The notes beneath the pieces are model-generated. The model did no database searches. It worked only from the letters and a program-made list of their open reading frames with translations, and was not told the origin of the DNA. Positions 23,962-30,724 of a stretch of 36,615 nucleotides of DNA are shown here, piece by piece. Position numbers and translations under genes: made by a program. Every line of letters starts with the position of its first letter. Within the stretch, counting starts at the first letter, position 1. The stretch lies in NCBI GenBank assembly GCA_023663025.1, contig JAMPIC010000020.1:1-36615 (forward strand), written 5' to 3'. This DNA is from Prevotella sp. Its GTDB lineage: Bacteria > Bacillota > Clostridia > Oscillospirales > Ruminococcaceae.

Positions 23962-24465
23962 TCAGAGAAGAAGATATCCGAGCGCGAGAATGAGCTTGAT
24001 ATCGGCTTTTTCTTTTATCAGCAGATAAAGTATGAGGATTATCATAAGCTTCTCGTTGTCGAGCTTAAGATCGGACAGAAAAGCAAGCCCTCCCGGTTGG
24101 GGGGTTCCCATTTGGGAGTTTCCCATTTGGGAGTTTCCGGTTTGGAAATTTCCCGCCGGGAAGCTTCCGGGCGGACTTTTCCCCTGCGGCGGCTTTCCCG
24201 AAGCGGGCGGAACGGCGGCCGGGATATTCTGTCCGTAAGGCGGGGACTGCGCGGCTTGACGGGTCTGAGCCGCGTTCTGCGGGGGAGAGCTTTGTCCCCC
24301 GCCGTATGTATTTCCGCGCCCCACCTGTTCAAATCGGGTCTGACCGCCGGAGGGACTTTGAAAATTCCGCTGCATAAATCTGTTGCCCTGTTCGGTGTAC
24401 TGACGGGTCACTCTGTTCATCTCCCTTACGCGCCGTTCCGCCTGTGCAAGTCCCTGTTCGGACAT
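23962..24465 (-). CDS. Gly/Pro/Gln-rich protein with hydrophobic C-terminus
   Basis: Not assigned to a named family. The 167-residue product has a charged helical start (AERRVREMNRVTRQYTEQGN), a long low-complexity middle (about 40-125) rich in Gly, Pro, Ser and Gln that contains a short tandem repeat of GNSQMGNSQMG, and a hydrophobic end LMIILILYLLIKEKADIKLILALGYLLL-like. It is next to bofA/yaaL and may be spore-related, but this is inference from position. The tandem repeat is visible as TTTGGGA units at about 24110-24150 on the plus strand. Confidence 0.65.
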   Translation of the reverse strand: MSEQGLAQAERRVREMNRVTRQYTEQGNRFMQRNFQSPSGGQTRFEQVGRGNTYGGGQSSPPQNAAQTRQAAQSPPYGQNIPAAVPPASGKPPQGKSPPGSFPAGNFQTGNSQMGNSQMGTPQPGGLAFLSDLKLDNEKLMIILILYLLIKEKADIKLILALGYLLL

Positions 24466-24501
24466 GGTTCAACGCTCCTTTACAGCTTACTTCAAAGACG
24501 G

Positions 24502-24870
24502 TCACAGCATATTTTCAAGCTCGTTCAGCATACCGCTTTCGCGCATTGCCGTGAAGATATTGTAAAGCTTGATAAGCTTTACGGCTTTGTCGAGACGTCT
24601 TTGCTTTTCAAAGGAAAGGTGGGGTCTGAGGGCGAGGAGCAGACCGCAGTCCTTGTCGTCGGAAGCCGTTCCCAGAAGCTGCATCAAAGCGAGCGGGTTC
24701 AGACCGCCGGGATTTTCCGCGCCCGCGTTTTCGCCGTACTCTGCGGGATTGTCCGTACCGCCGCCCGTTCCTCCCGAAAACATGGCGGCAAGCTCCTTGA
24801 TCTGGTTCATGCTTTCCTCGTCGGACAGCAGGGATTGAATTTTTTCGGTAATATCGTCCAGCTTGCTCAC
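24502..24870 (-). CDS. Conserved hypothetical protein, spore-cluster associated
   Basis: Function unknown. The product from GTG 24870 is 122 residues (VSKLDDITEKIQSLLSDEES start), with a Gly/Asn-rich middle and the C-terminal helices DDKDCGLLLALRPHLSFEKQ followed by RRLDKAVKLIKLY. I recall similar uncharacterised clostridial proteins but cannot name a family. A longer form starting TTG at 24894 is possible, but neither start has a good ribosome binding site. It is in the same direction as the genes on both sides. Confidence 0.6.
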   Translation of the reverse strand: MSKLDDITEKIQSLLSDEESMNQIKELAAMFSGGTGGGTDNPAEYGENAGAENPGGLNPLALMQLLGTASDDKDCGLLLALRPHLSFEKQRRLDKAVKLIKLYNIFTAMRESGMLNELENML

Positions 24871-24915
24871 CGCCCGTTTACAGCAATTCTGCAAAGCAAT
24901 AACCGCATATGCAGG

Positions 24916-24964
24916 GTAGGGGCGGGGTTTCCCCCGCCCGCGGGACGGGAGACCCGTCCCCTAC
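24916..24964. repeat. Compact modular hairpin repeat
   Basis: GTAGGGGCGGGGTTT ... GGGAGACCCGTCCCCTAC. It is the shortest complete copy, its arms joined by almost no spacer, and it lies between two minus-strand genes. Confidence 0.8.
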
Positions 24965-25003
24965 AAAATTTGTGTAAATATTTCGAGGATTAAAGTATGA
25001 AAA

Positions 25004-25255
25004 TTATTTTCCGCCCGTAAGCTTGCTGTACAGAGCCTGCGCCTGGGGAGTTGACATAAACTTCTCCAGCATGGCGGGATTGTTCACGATCTGATTGAAA
25101 GCCGCCGCCTCGGTCGGCTTCATGCTGTTCAGAGCCGCGTCGAATTTTCCCTGCTCCAAATCGCGGCGAAGTCTGTCCGCGGGAACGCCCAGCTTGGCGC
25201 TTACTGCGTTCAGGAGCTTATCAAGCTGCTGAGGAGTTGCGTTCAGGTTTGCCAT
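25004..25255 (-). CDS. Small helical protein of unknown function
   Basis: The 83-residue product has a series of helices (NATPQQLDKLLNAVSAKLGV, then ADRLRRDLEQGKFDAAL, AAAFNQIVNNPAMLEKFMS). The family is not recognised. TGGAGGAA precedes the ATG on the minus strand. It is upstream of and in the same direction as the group leading to bofA, so co-expression in sporulation is possible. Confidence 0.7.
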   Translation of the reverse strand: MANLNATPQQLDKLLNAVSAKLGVPADRLRRDLEQGKFDAALNSMKPTEAAAFNQIVNNPAMLEKFMSTPQAQALYSKLTGGK

Positions 25256-25364
25256 AAAGAAATTCCTCCAAAAAAATTGTATTCGGCTCTTTCTTTCTCT
25301 TACAGCATATGTTATAATATCTGTAAAAAGAACCTGCTATATTATATGAAAGGACGGTTTTTGT

Positions 25365-25865
25365 GTGAGAATAATCGTAATGTCCGACTCCCACGGGAAC
25401 GCGGCGGCATTGGAGCGGATCGTCTCCGACAACCCGAACGCGGATATGTTCATACACCTCGGGGACGGCGAAAGAGAGGTTGCGGAAATAAGGATCAAGC
25501 ACCCGAACATAAACCTTATAAGCGTGCGGGGAAACTGCGATTGGGGTATGGAATCCCCCGATTACGCGGTCGCGGAATGCGGCATTGCTGCGGACGGAGA
25601 GCCGGTGAAAATTTTCTGCACCCACGGACACCGCTATTATGTCAAGGACGGTACGGAGACCCTGCGTTCCATAGCGCGGGACAAAGGCTGCCGCGCCGCG
25701 CTGTTCGGGCATACTCACGAGCGGTACATCGCCTGCGAGGACGGGATCGACGTTATGAACCCGGGGAGCTGTTCCTGTCCCAGAGACGGCATGAAGCCGT
25801 CCTACGGGTATATTGACGTTACCGAAAACGGGGTGTTTATGAATATTATCGAGGTAGGATATTGA
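25365..25865 (+). CDS. YfcE/MJ0936-family metallophosphodiesterase
   Basis: The 166-residue product has the full calcineurin-like motif set: DSHGN (8-12), HLGDGE, RGNCDWG, and GHTHERY, with THGH (about 86-89). This family binds two metal ions and hydrolyses phosphodiesters; the natural substrate is usually unknown. GTG 25365 follows GAAAGGA. It is just upstream of the RNA-nuclease-RNA block but has no evident link to it. Confidence 0.88.
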   Translation: MRIIVMSDSHGNAAALERIVSDNPNADMFIHLGDGEREVAEIRIKHPNINLISVRGNCDWGMESPDYAVAECGIAADGEPVKIFCTHGHRYYVKDGTETLRSIARDKGCRAALFGHTHERYIACEDGIDVMNPGSCSCPRDGMKPSYGYIDVTENGVFMNIIEVGY

Positions 25866-25919
25866 TTACAGTGTATAGTGTACAGTGTACAGTTGACGGT
25901 TGTTGATTTTGTGTACGGC

Positions 25920-25948
25920 TTGACATACCGGAATAATCGTGCTATAAT
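25920..25948 (+). promoter_or_regulatory. Promoter of structured RNA copy 1
   Basis: TTGACA (25920-25925) and TATAAT (25943-25948) are 17 bases apart, a full consensus promoter. Transcription should start near 25955, about 12 bases before the RNA's closing stem. The stretch from the -10 box to the stem is nearly identical in copy 2. Confidence 0.9.
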
Positions 25949-25954
25949 ATGATT

Positions 25955-26103
25955 AAGATAAAATAAGGTTATTTGTGGTGGTAAATTTCGCAGCGACCAC
26001 GCGCCGACGGTACGACAGGGAGAAATCCCGAGAGATGCAGGAGAGTGCTGCGCTTGCCAAATAACCGAAGTTTTGCCGCTCCGAAAACCTCGGGGCGGTT
26101 TTT
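25955..26103 (+). ncRNA. Structured RNA copy 1 (four-helix, kissing-loop fold), class not identified
   Basis: The approximately 149-nt transcript has its own promoter and terminator. Closing stem P1 is GGTTATTTG (25967-25975) with CAAATAACC (26058-26066). P2 is GTGGT (25978-25982) with ACCAC (25996-26000). The junction holds CGCCGACGG. P3 is GGGA-GAAA-TCCC (26018-26029), a GNRA-capped hairpin, followed by GAGAGAT. P4 is GCAGG with CTTGC (26034-26038 and 26053-26057). The P2 loop CGCAGC (25989-25994) is complementary to the P4 loop GCTGCG (26047-26052), giving a kissing interaction. The same fold with compensatory changes is found in copy 2. P1 does not overlap the terminator stem, so an attenuation-type riboswitch mechanism is not obvious. 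I could not match it to a known riboswitch. Confidence 0.8.
26076..26103 (+). terminator. Terminator of structured RNA copy 1
   Basis: CCGCTCCGA (26076-26084) pairs with TCGGGGCGG (26090-26098) with one G-U pair, then TTTTT. The same stem sequence ends copy 2. It lies 30 bases before the nuclease gene, so that gene is expected to depend on read-through. Confidence 0.88.
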
Positions 26104-26132
26104 GCAGCAAATGAGCAAAGGCGGAAAAAGAC

Positions 26133-26510
26133 GTGAAAATACTCGGCAGACTTAACATTGAAATATATAAATGCGTTGACAGCGGCATAATTTCCGACGA
26201 GGTTATTATAACGGAGGAACGTATTCAGCACATTAAAGAGAGACACCCGAACGATTATGAACGTTACTGCCTGTATATGAAAGAAGTCGTTGAAAATCCC
26301 GAGTACATTATCGAGGCAAACAAGCCGCGTTCGGCTTTGATTTTAAAATCGTTTTCCGAGGGGAACGAGCAGTTCAAGACGGTATTAAGGCTTGTAACAC
26401 CCGAAGATAATAAGGATTTTAAAAATTCCGTCATTACTTTTATGAAAATTAACGAAAAAGAATGGAACAGGCTTATAAAAAATAAAAAAATACTTTACAA
26501 GTCGGAATAA
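26133..26510 (+). CDS. PBECR-like (Barnase-EndoU-ColicinE5/RelE fold) nuclease-like protein
   Basis: The 125-residue product resembles PBECR-type proteins, a group of predicted RNase-fold domains found in phage and accessory gene sets. The core VIITEERIQHIKERHPNDYE (about 24-43) contains an H-x-x-x-R-H-P motif, and later blocks are YIIEANKPRSALILKSFSEG, FKTVLRLVTPEDNK and NSVITFMKINEKEWNR. No enzyme activity is proven for this subgroup, and the residue roles are inferred. GTG 26133 follows AAAGGCGG. It has no protein partner nearby: an RNA with a terminator precedes it, and a second copy of that RNA follows it, with a promoter -35 box inside its last codons. Confidence 0.68.
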   Translation: MKILGRLNIEIYKCVDSGIISDEVIITEERIQHIKERHPNDYERYCLYMKEVVENPEYIIEANKPRSALILKSFSEGNEQFKTVLRLVTPEDNKDFKNSVITFMKINEKEWNRLIKNKKILYKSE

Positions 26511-26522
26511 ATATGTTATAAT
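26494..26522 (+). promoter_or_regulatory. Promoter of structured RNA copy 2
   Basis: TTTACA (26494-26499) and TATAAT (26517-26522) are 17 bases apart. The -35 box lies in the last codons of the nuclease-like gene. The sequence from the -10 box to the closing stem matches copy 1 almost base for base. Confidence 0.88.
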
Positions 26523-26527
26523 ATGAT

Positions 26528-26681
26528 TAAGATAAAACAGGTTATTTGAGGTGGAAGATTTCGTCCCCGTCCACACGCCGACGGTTTGACAAGGGGTTTT
26601 GCTCCCGAGAGATGCAGGAGAATGGGACGCCTGCCAAATAACCGAAGTTTTGCCGCTCCGAAACGCTCGGGGCGGTTTTTT
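26528..26681 (+). ncRNA. Structured RNA copy 2 (four-helix, kissing-loop fold), class not identified
   Basis: P1 is GGTTATTTG (26540-26548) with CAAATAACC (26635-26643). P2 is GTGGA (26551-26555) with TCCAC (26570-26574), a T-A to A-T change against copy 1. The conserved ACGCCGACGGTTTGACAA junction is present. P3 is GGGG with TCCC, then GAGAGAT. P4 is GCAGG with CCTGC (a C-G pair where copy 1 has G-U). The P2 loop CGTCCC (26562-26567) is complementary to the P4 loop GGGACG (26624-26629), although both halves differ from copy 1. This is a standalone transcription unit with no gene immediately after it. Confidence 0.8.
26653..26681 (+). terminator. Terminator of structured RNA copy 2
   Basis: CCGCTCCGA (26653-26661) pairs with TCGGGGCGG (26667-26675), followed by TTTTTT. 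The stem is identical to that of copy 1 and the loop differs. Confidence 0.88.
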
Positions 26682-26738
26682 AACAGTTTACAGTTGATAG
26701 TGTATAGTTGACAGTTGTAATTTGGGGATACAGCGTAT

Positions 26739-26779
26739 GGCGGGGCAGCCTGTATTGGCAGGCTCCCGCCTGTTTTTTT
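26739..26779 (+). terminator. Strong hairpin with T-run
   Basis: GGCGGG and CCCGCC enclose AGCCTG and CAGGCT (26739-26770), followed by TGTTTTTTT. It looks like an intrinsic terminator or repeat, lying upstream of the sigma factor gene without an obvious gene before it. A half copy of the hairpin repeat (TGTAGGGGACGGG arm) follows at 26791-26814. Confidence 0.65.
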
Positions 26780-26790
26780 GTAACAATGTC

Positions 26791-26814
26791 TGTAGGGGAC
26801 GGGTTTCCCGTCCC
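26791..26814. repeat. Half copy of the modular hairpin repeat
   Basis: TGTAGGGGACGGG is followed by TTTCCCGTCCC. This is one arm of the repeat family, with no right arm seen. Confidence 0.7.
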
Positions 26815-26897
26815 TCGCAAAGGATACAAAAAATTTTTCAAAAAAGCTGTGAAAAACGTCTTTTGAATTGTCTGATAAAGTGAAAGGAGGAGATAAG

Positions 26898-27386
26898 GTG
26901 AAAAACGGCGCCGAAAAAACCGAAGAGCTCTTCAGAAAATACGGGGACGAGGTTCTCCGAACGTGTATGCTCATACTGCGCAACCGCGCGCTTGCGGAGG
27001 ACGCGGCTATGTCCGCATACGAAAAAGCCTTTTCCGCCTTTCACGGGTTTCGGGGGGAAGCCTCCGAAAAAACCTGGATAATGCGTATCGCGGTGAACGA
27101 ATGCAGAAATATACTTAAATCCTCCGCGTACCGCACGCGGGCGGGGGAAATCCCCGAAACGGTTTCGGACAGGGACATGTACGCCGAGGCGGAAACAAAA
27201 GCCGCCGTGTCGAACGCGGTGATGTCCCTGCCCGAGATATACCGCGAGGCGGCTGTGCTGTGCCTTTACAACGGCTTTACGCTGAAAGAGGCGGCGCGGC
27301 TGGCGGGGGTAAGCCAAAGCGCGATGACGTTCCGCGTGGGCAAGGCTAAAGAATTACTGAAAAAAGCATTGGAGGAATGTTTATGA
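26898..27386 (+). CDS. ECF-type RNA polymerase sigma factor
   Basis: The 162-residue product has the sigma-70 region 2 (RKYGDEVLRTCMLILRNRAL, then AEDAAMSAYEKAFSAFHGFR) and region 4 (SLPEIYREAAVLCLYNGFTL and KEAARLAGVSQSAMTFRVG) of an extracytoplasmic-function sigma factor. It directs RNA polymerase to a small stress or envelope regulon. GTG 26898 was chosen because AAAGGAGG ends seven bases before it. Its stop overlaps the ATG of the next gene (ATGA), the typical arrangement for a sigma/anti-sigma pair. Confidence 0.9.
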   Translation: MKNGAEKTEELFRKYGDEVLRTCMLILRNRALAEDAAMSAYEKAFSAFHGFRGEASEKTWIMRIAVNECRNILKSSAYRTRAGEIPETVSDRDMYAEAETKAAVSNAVMSLPEIYREAAVLCLYNGFTLKEAARLAGVSQSAMTFRVGKAKELLKKALEECL

Positions 27387-28498
27387 ACTTGAAAAAAATT
27401 ATCGACGAGGAGCTTGAAAGCATGACCTTCAATGAGCTTAAGAACAGGAGGTCAATTAAAATGAAAAAGAATGTTAATTTCAGCGTTAAGAGAACGGCGG
27501 CGGCTGTTGCGGCTGTAATCGCGGCGGCGGCTCTGCTGGCGGTGTCAACATCCGCTATGGGGCTTTGGAGTATTTCCGATTTTATCAACGACGTTTTCCC
27601 CAACAGAACCGGCGCGGGGCGCGAGACGGTGGAAAGCTATATGTTTGAGGCAAACGCCGAAACCACGGAAAATTCAATGCAGTACGATATTGCTTTTGAC
27701 AATGTTATATGCGACGGAAATATCCTTATCGCTCAGTTTGCCGTAACACGCAGTGACGGCGGCGAATTTGACGAAAGCAACGTTCCGAATATTATGTTTA
27801 ACGACGATTTGATTTTCCCCGACATTCACGACGTTAATAATTTGGAGGACGGTTCTCATACCGGCGGCTGTCACAGCGTTTTGGGCGGCGATAAAAAAAC
27901 CGTTATTGTCAATCGGGAGTACACTGTCCTGCCCCGCGAGGTGCGAACGGGCGAGGAGCTTTATATAAGATTTTCGGGATTAAAGGAATTGACGGTAAAT
28001 CCCGATATGCTCTCCGCCGACCTTAAGGACTTGGACGACGGCAAGCAGGTAATAAAATTTACCGTACCCGAAATTGCCGAGCCTACGCCGCTTGAATTTA
28101 AAAATCCGCAGGGAGAAACTGTTTTTACGGCAAAGCTTACGCCGCTGTCAATGGCGGCAAGAGTTGACAAACCCGTATTTGCAAAATATGACACGGCGGA
28201 GTATATATTATACCCCGACGAATTAACGGGATATGACGAACAAGTCGAATGGTATATTTCAAACCCCCAAAATCCCAAATTTTATGACGAAAATATGGAG
28301 CTTACGGAGAACAACCCGTACAACGGAAATAAGTACATTATAAACAGCGACGGCAATTCGCAGCAGATGATACCCGTTTGTGAGAAAGTCTGCAACGGAG
28401 ACTGCGCTACAATAATTTTTGGGGACGACCCGAAGATAGACGAGGCACGGTACATCGAATGGTTCGGCTGCATAGCCGAAATCCCCCAAAATGAATAA
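27383..28498 (+). CDS. Membrane-anchored anti-sigma-like protein
   Basis: The 371-residue product has a 35-40-residue cytoplasmic start, a single membrane helix (about 38-59, AAAVAAVIAAAALLAVSTSA) and a large extracytoplasmic domain of about 310 residues. I infer an anti-sigma role from the overlapping ECF sigma gene and topology. The domain resembles DUF4179-type sigma-factor regulators in layout but is not recognised with confidence. A second start is possible at ATG 27461, residue 27. It is in frame and has AGGAGG (27446-27451) nine bases before it, so a short form without the cytoplasmic end may be made. The first ATG has GGAGG (27371-27375) seven bases before it. Confidence 0.78.
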   Translation: MNLKKIIDEELESMTFNELKNRRSIKMKKNVNFSVKRTAAAVAAVIAAAALLAVSTSAMGLWSISDFINDVFPNRTGAGRETVESYMFEANAETTENSMQYDIAFDNVICDGNILIAQFAVTRSDGGEFDESNVPNIMFNDDLIFPDIHDVNNLEDGSHTGGCHSVLGGDKKTVIVNREYTVLPREVRTGEELYIRFSGLKELTVNPDMLSADLKDLDDGKQVIKFTVPEIAEPTPLEFKNPQGETVFTAKLTPLSMAARVDKPVFAKYDTAEYILYPDELTGYDEQVEWYISNPQNPKFYDENMELTENNPYNGNKYIINSDGNSQQMIPVCEKVCNGDCATIIFGDDPKIDEARYIEWFGCIAEIPQNE

Positions 28499-28507
28499 TT
28501 TTCCCTC

Positions 28508-28537
28508 GGGACTTGCAAATAACGGTTTGCAGGTCCC
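28508..28537 (+). terminator. Hairpin after the anti-sigma-like gene
   Basis: GGGACTTGCAAA (28508-28519) pairs with TTTGCAGGTCCC (28526-28537), one G-U pair, followed by a T-rich but interrupted tail. A probable terminator of the sigma operon. Confidence 0.7.
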
Positions 28538-28577
28538 GGTTGTTTGTCTGTTTGCGTTTATTGATTTTGCGCACCGC

Positions 28578-28606
28578 TTGACAAATCCGTATAAATATGC
28601 TATAAA
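28578..28606 (+). promoter_or_regulatory. Promoter of the 28630 lipoprotein gene
   Basis: TTGACA at 28578-28583 and TATAAA at 28601-28606 are 17 bases apart, followed by GAAAGGA and the ATG at 28630. Confidence 0.8.
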
Positions 28607-28629
28607 ATGAATTGAAAGGAAGTATCGGC

Positions 28630-29187
28630 ATGAAGCTTAAAAAAACTGCGGCGGTTATCCTGACCGTGATAATGCCGCTTGTCTTTGCCGCCTGTGCGAG
28701 AGCGCGGCACGTTATTCCCGTAAGCAAGCTGGAGTTCGGCATGGCAAGGGAGCAGGTCAACGCTCTTTTCGGCGGCGAACCCGACACGAGCGGGGACGGT
28801 TACGACGTTTATCTGGACATACCCTCCGACCTTGACGCGCGGCTGAACAGCTGTATTTTCAACTATAACGGCGCGGGGCGGCTTTTTGCTCTCTATATCG
28901 AAAGCGACTACACGGAGGAGACCGAAGCCGAGAAACTGCGCGAGGACATAACGGAAAAGCTAAACGGGCTGTACGGCTTTTCCGAGGACGGCTGGACGTT
29001 CGGCGAGGAGAAAAATTCCTTTACCTATGTTGACGTTGACAGAAAAATATCGTTAATGACAAGGGTCAATTCCTATGACGAGGGCTTTAACGCCTCCGTG
29101 ACTTTTATGAGCGGCGACCACAGCGAGGACGAAAACGCGGAGAATTTCCCCGTGATACCGAAAAATCATAGCAATCCTACAAAATAA
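28630..29187 (+). CDS. Predicted lipoprotein of unknown function
   Basis: The 185-residue product starts MKLKKTAAVILTVIMPLVFA followed by AC, a lipoprotein signal with a likely lipidated Cys near residue 21. No named domain is recognised; a LEFGMAREQVNALFGGEPD segment (about 37-55) resembles the repeat unit of SmpA/OmlA-type small lipoproteins, but this is uncertain. The last codons (HSNPTK, stop) are read from the left end of the hairpin repeat copy starting near 29168, so the original C-terminus has been replaced. ATG 28630 follows GAAAGGA. Confidence 0.75.
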   Translation: MKLKKTAAVILTVIMPLVFAACARARHVIPVSKLEFGMAREQVNALFGGEPDTSGDGYDVYLDIPSDLDARLNSCIFNYNGAGRLFALYIESDYTEETEAEKLREDITEKLNGLYGFSEDGWTFGEEKNSFTYVDVDRKISLMTRVNSYDEGFNASVTFMSGDHSEDENAENFPVIPKNHSNPTK

Positions 29188-29289
29188 TAACCACATCTGT
29201 AGGGGACGGGTTTCCCGTCCCGCTGTTCAGCAACTGCGGGCGGGGAAACCCCGCCCCTACAAAAAGCGTTATTTTACAGTATTGCTATA
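29168..29289. repeat. Long-form repeat with terminal inverted repeats
   Basis: The core TGTAGGGG ... CCCCTACA (29198-29261) is flanked by ATAGCAATCCTACAAAATAA on the left and AGCGTTATTTTACAGTATTGCTAT on the right, whose ends are inverted copies (ATAGCAAT and ATTGCTAT). The copy at 34818-34952 has the same structure. The element is about 120 bases and codes for nothing, so it is MITE-like. Confidence 0.8.
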
Positions 29290-29308
29290 AACGAAAGGAA
29301 TGTTAATT

Positions 29309-30586
29309 ATGAAACTCAAAAAAACACTTGCACTTCTCACGGCGGCGGCAATCACTGCGGCTATGGCGGGGTGCGGAAACGGCGCGGAAAACGCCGGCAC
29401 TGCGGAAGCGCAGGAAACGTCAAATATCGAGGGTACGGCTGCAGCCGAAGCCGCTCCCGCTAAGGAGTACAGCGATATGGTACAGCGTTCTTTTGTGTCT
29501 TTGGGAAACACATACCGCCTTGAAAACAAGCTTTCAAAGGCTATGCAGGGCGAAAAAATCACCGTGGCGTATCTGGGCGGCTCTATCACCGAGGGTATTG
29601 GCGGCACGCCCGACACCTGTTACGCCAAGCTGTCCTACAACTATATCGCCGAAAATTACGGCGCGGGCGATAACGTTGAGTACGTCAACGCGGGGGTAAG
29701 CGGCACGCCGTCCATACTGGGCAACCTGCGGGTTCAAAAGGACGTTCTCGACAAAAACGCCGACATTGTTTTTGTGGAATTTGCCGTAAACGACGGTATG
29801 GATCAGCTTCACAAGGATAGCTATGAGTCCCTCATACGCACGATTTTGAAGCAGGACAACGAACCCGCTGTCATACTTCTGTTTACGGTGACGAAAACGG
29901 GACACACCTGTCAGCCACATATGTCCGAGATAGGCGAGTATTACGGTCTGCCCATGATAAGCGTCCCGGATGCCATTCAGCCCGAGATTGAGGCGGGGAA
30001 TATGACTTGGGCGGACTACTCCAACGACGAGGCGCACCCCAATGCCGAGGGGCACAAAATGGTGGCGGAATTTATCGAGTACTATTTTGAAACGCTCAAG
30101 TACCGCAGTGCGGTTGACCAGCCTGTGGAAATCCCCGTCCTGCCGAAGTTCGGCAACCCTTACGAGGACGCTTTTCTTGCCGAAGTGGATTATGACAATT
30201 CCAATCCCGACCTGCAAATAGGCGATACGGGAAGCTTTTCCGTTGAGGCGCGGCGTATCGCGGACTTTACAAAGGGCGCTTGGGTCTACTCGGGAGAGGG
30301 TACGGAACCGCTGAAAATGACCGTCAAGGGCAACAGCCTGTTCCTTGTCTGCAAGCGTAACAACAGCGATACTATGGGCAAATTCGACGTGATGATAAAC
30401 GGAAACAAGGCGGGTACCATCGACACCAACCAAAGCGACGGCTGGGGAGACCCTTACGCGTTCCAGGCGATAAAGTGGCAGGGCATAAAGGACATGGAAG
30501 TCGAGATAGTCCCCGCCGAGGACAGCGCGGGCAAGACCATTGAAATTTTCGCGACAGGCTTCAGTCAAAACGAGAGCTTTATGTAA
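29309..30586 (+). CDS. SGNH/GDSL-family hydrolase lipoprotein
   Basis: The 425-residue product has a lipoprotein signal (lipobox AMAGC near residue 22) and an SGNH hydrolase domain: block I GGSITEG (GGS in place of GDS), VNAGVSGTPS (block II region), FAVNDG (block III) and DEAHPNAEGH (block V with the catalytic Asp-His). The C-terminal 140 residues form a beta-rich domain (VYSGEGTEPLKMTVKGNSLF), perhaps carbohydrate binding. Such proteins deacetylate or de-esterify cell surface or plant polysaccharides, but the substrate is not known. It lies before a cellobiose phosphorylase gene. ATG 29309 follows GAAAGGAA; the repeat element lies right before it. Confidence 0.85.
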   Translation: MKLKKTLALLTAAAITAAMAGCGNGAENAGTAEAQETSNIEGTAAAEAAPAKEYSDMVQRSFVSLGNTYRLENKLSKAMQGEKITVAYLGGSITEGIGGTPDTCYAKLSYNYIAENYGAGDNVEYVNAGVSGTPSILGNLRVQKDVLDKNADIVFVEFAVNDGMDQLHKDSYESLIRTILKQDNEPAVILLFTVTKTGHTCQPHMSEIGEYYGLPMISVPDAIQPEIEAGNMTWADYSNDEAHPNAEGHKMVAEFIEYYFETLKYRSAVDQPVEIPVLPKFGNPYEDAFLAEVDYDNSNPDLQIGDTGSFSVEARRIADFTKGAWVYSGEGTEPLKMTVKGNSLFLVCKRNNSDTMGKFDVMINGNKAGTIDTNQSDGWGDPYAFQAIKWQGIKDMEVEIVPAEDSAGKTIEIFATGFSQNESFM

Positions 30587-30630
30587 ATTCCAAAGCAAAC
30601 AATTAAATTTGTAAAAATTTTTAAAACCTA

Positions 30631-30659
30631 TTGCAAAAATCTTATACAAATGTTACAAT
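30631..30659 (+). promoter_or_regulatory. Promoter of the cellobiose phosphorylase gene
   Basis: TTGCAA (30631-30636) and TACAAT (30654-30659) are 17 bases apart, in an AT-rich stretch directly upstream of the gene. Start would be near 30667. Confidence 0.7.
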
Positions 30660-30724
30660 AATAATATGAATTGTTATGCCTTTGGAATATTTTTACAAAG
30701 GTCTTTATGAAGGAGTGTATTTCA

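Noticed and set aside
24097..24993. Plus-strand 298-codon frame opposite the bofA group
   Set aside because: Antisense to three minus-strand genes with good starts; its ribosome binding site is absent and it crosses a hairpin repeat.
25967..26066. Structured RNA as a guanidine-I (ykkC), glycine, lysine or TPP riboswitch
   Set aside because: A ykkC-like CCCGAGAG resemblance was considered, but the 5' consensus and the overall helix arrangement do not fit; the other classes lack their core sequences.
26820..26882. ECF-type autoregulatory promoter before the sigma gene
   Set aside because: GAAAAACGTC lies upstream, but no -35 box with usual ECF spacing to a CGTC could be defined.
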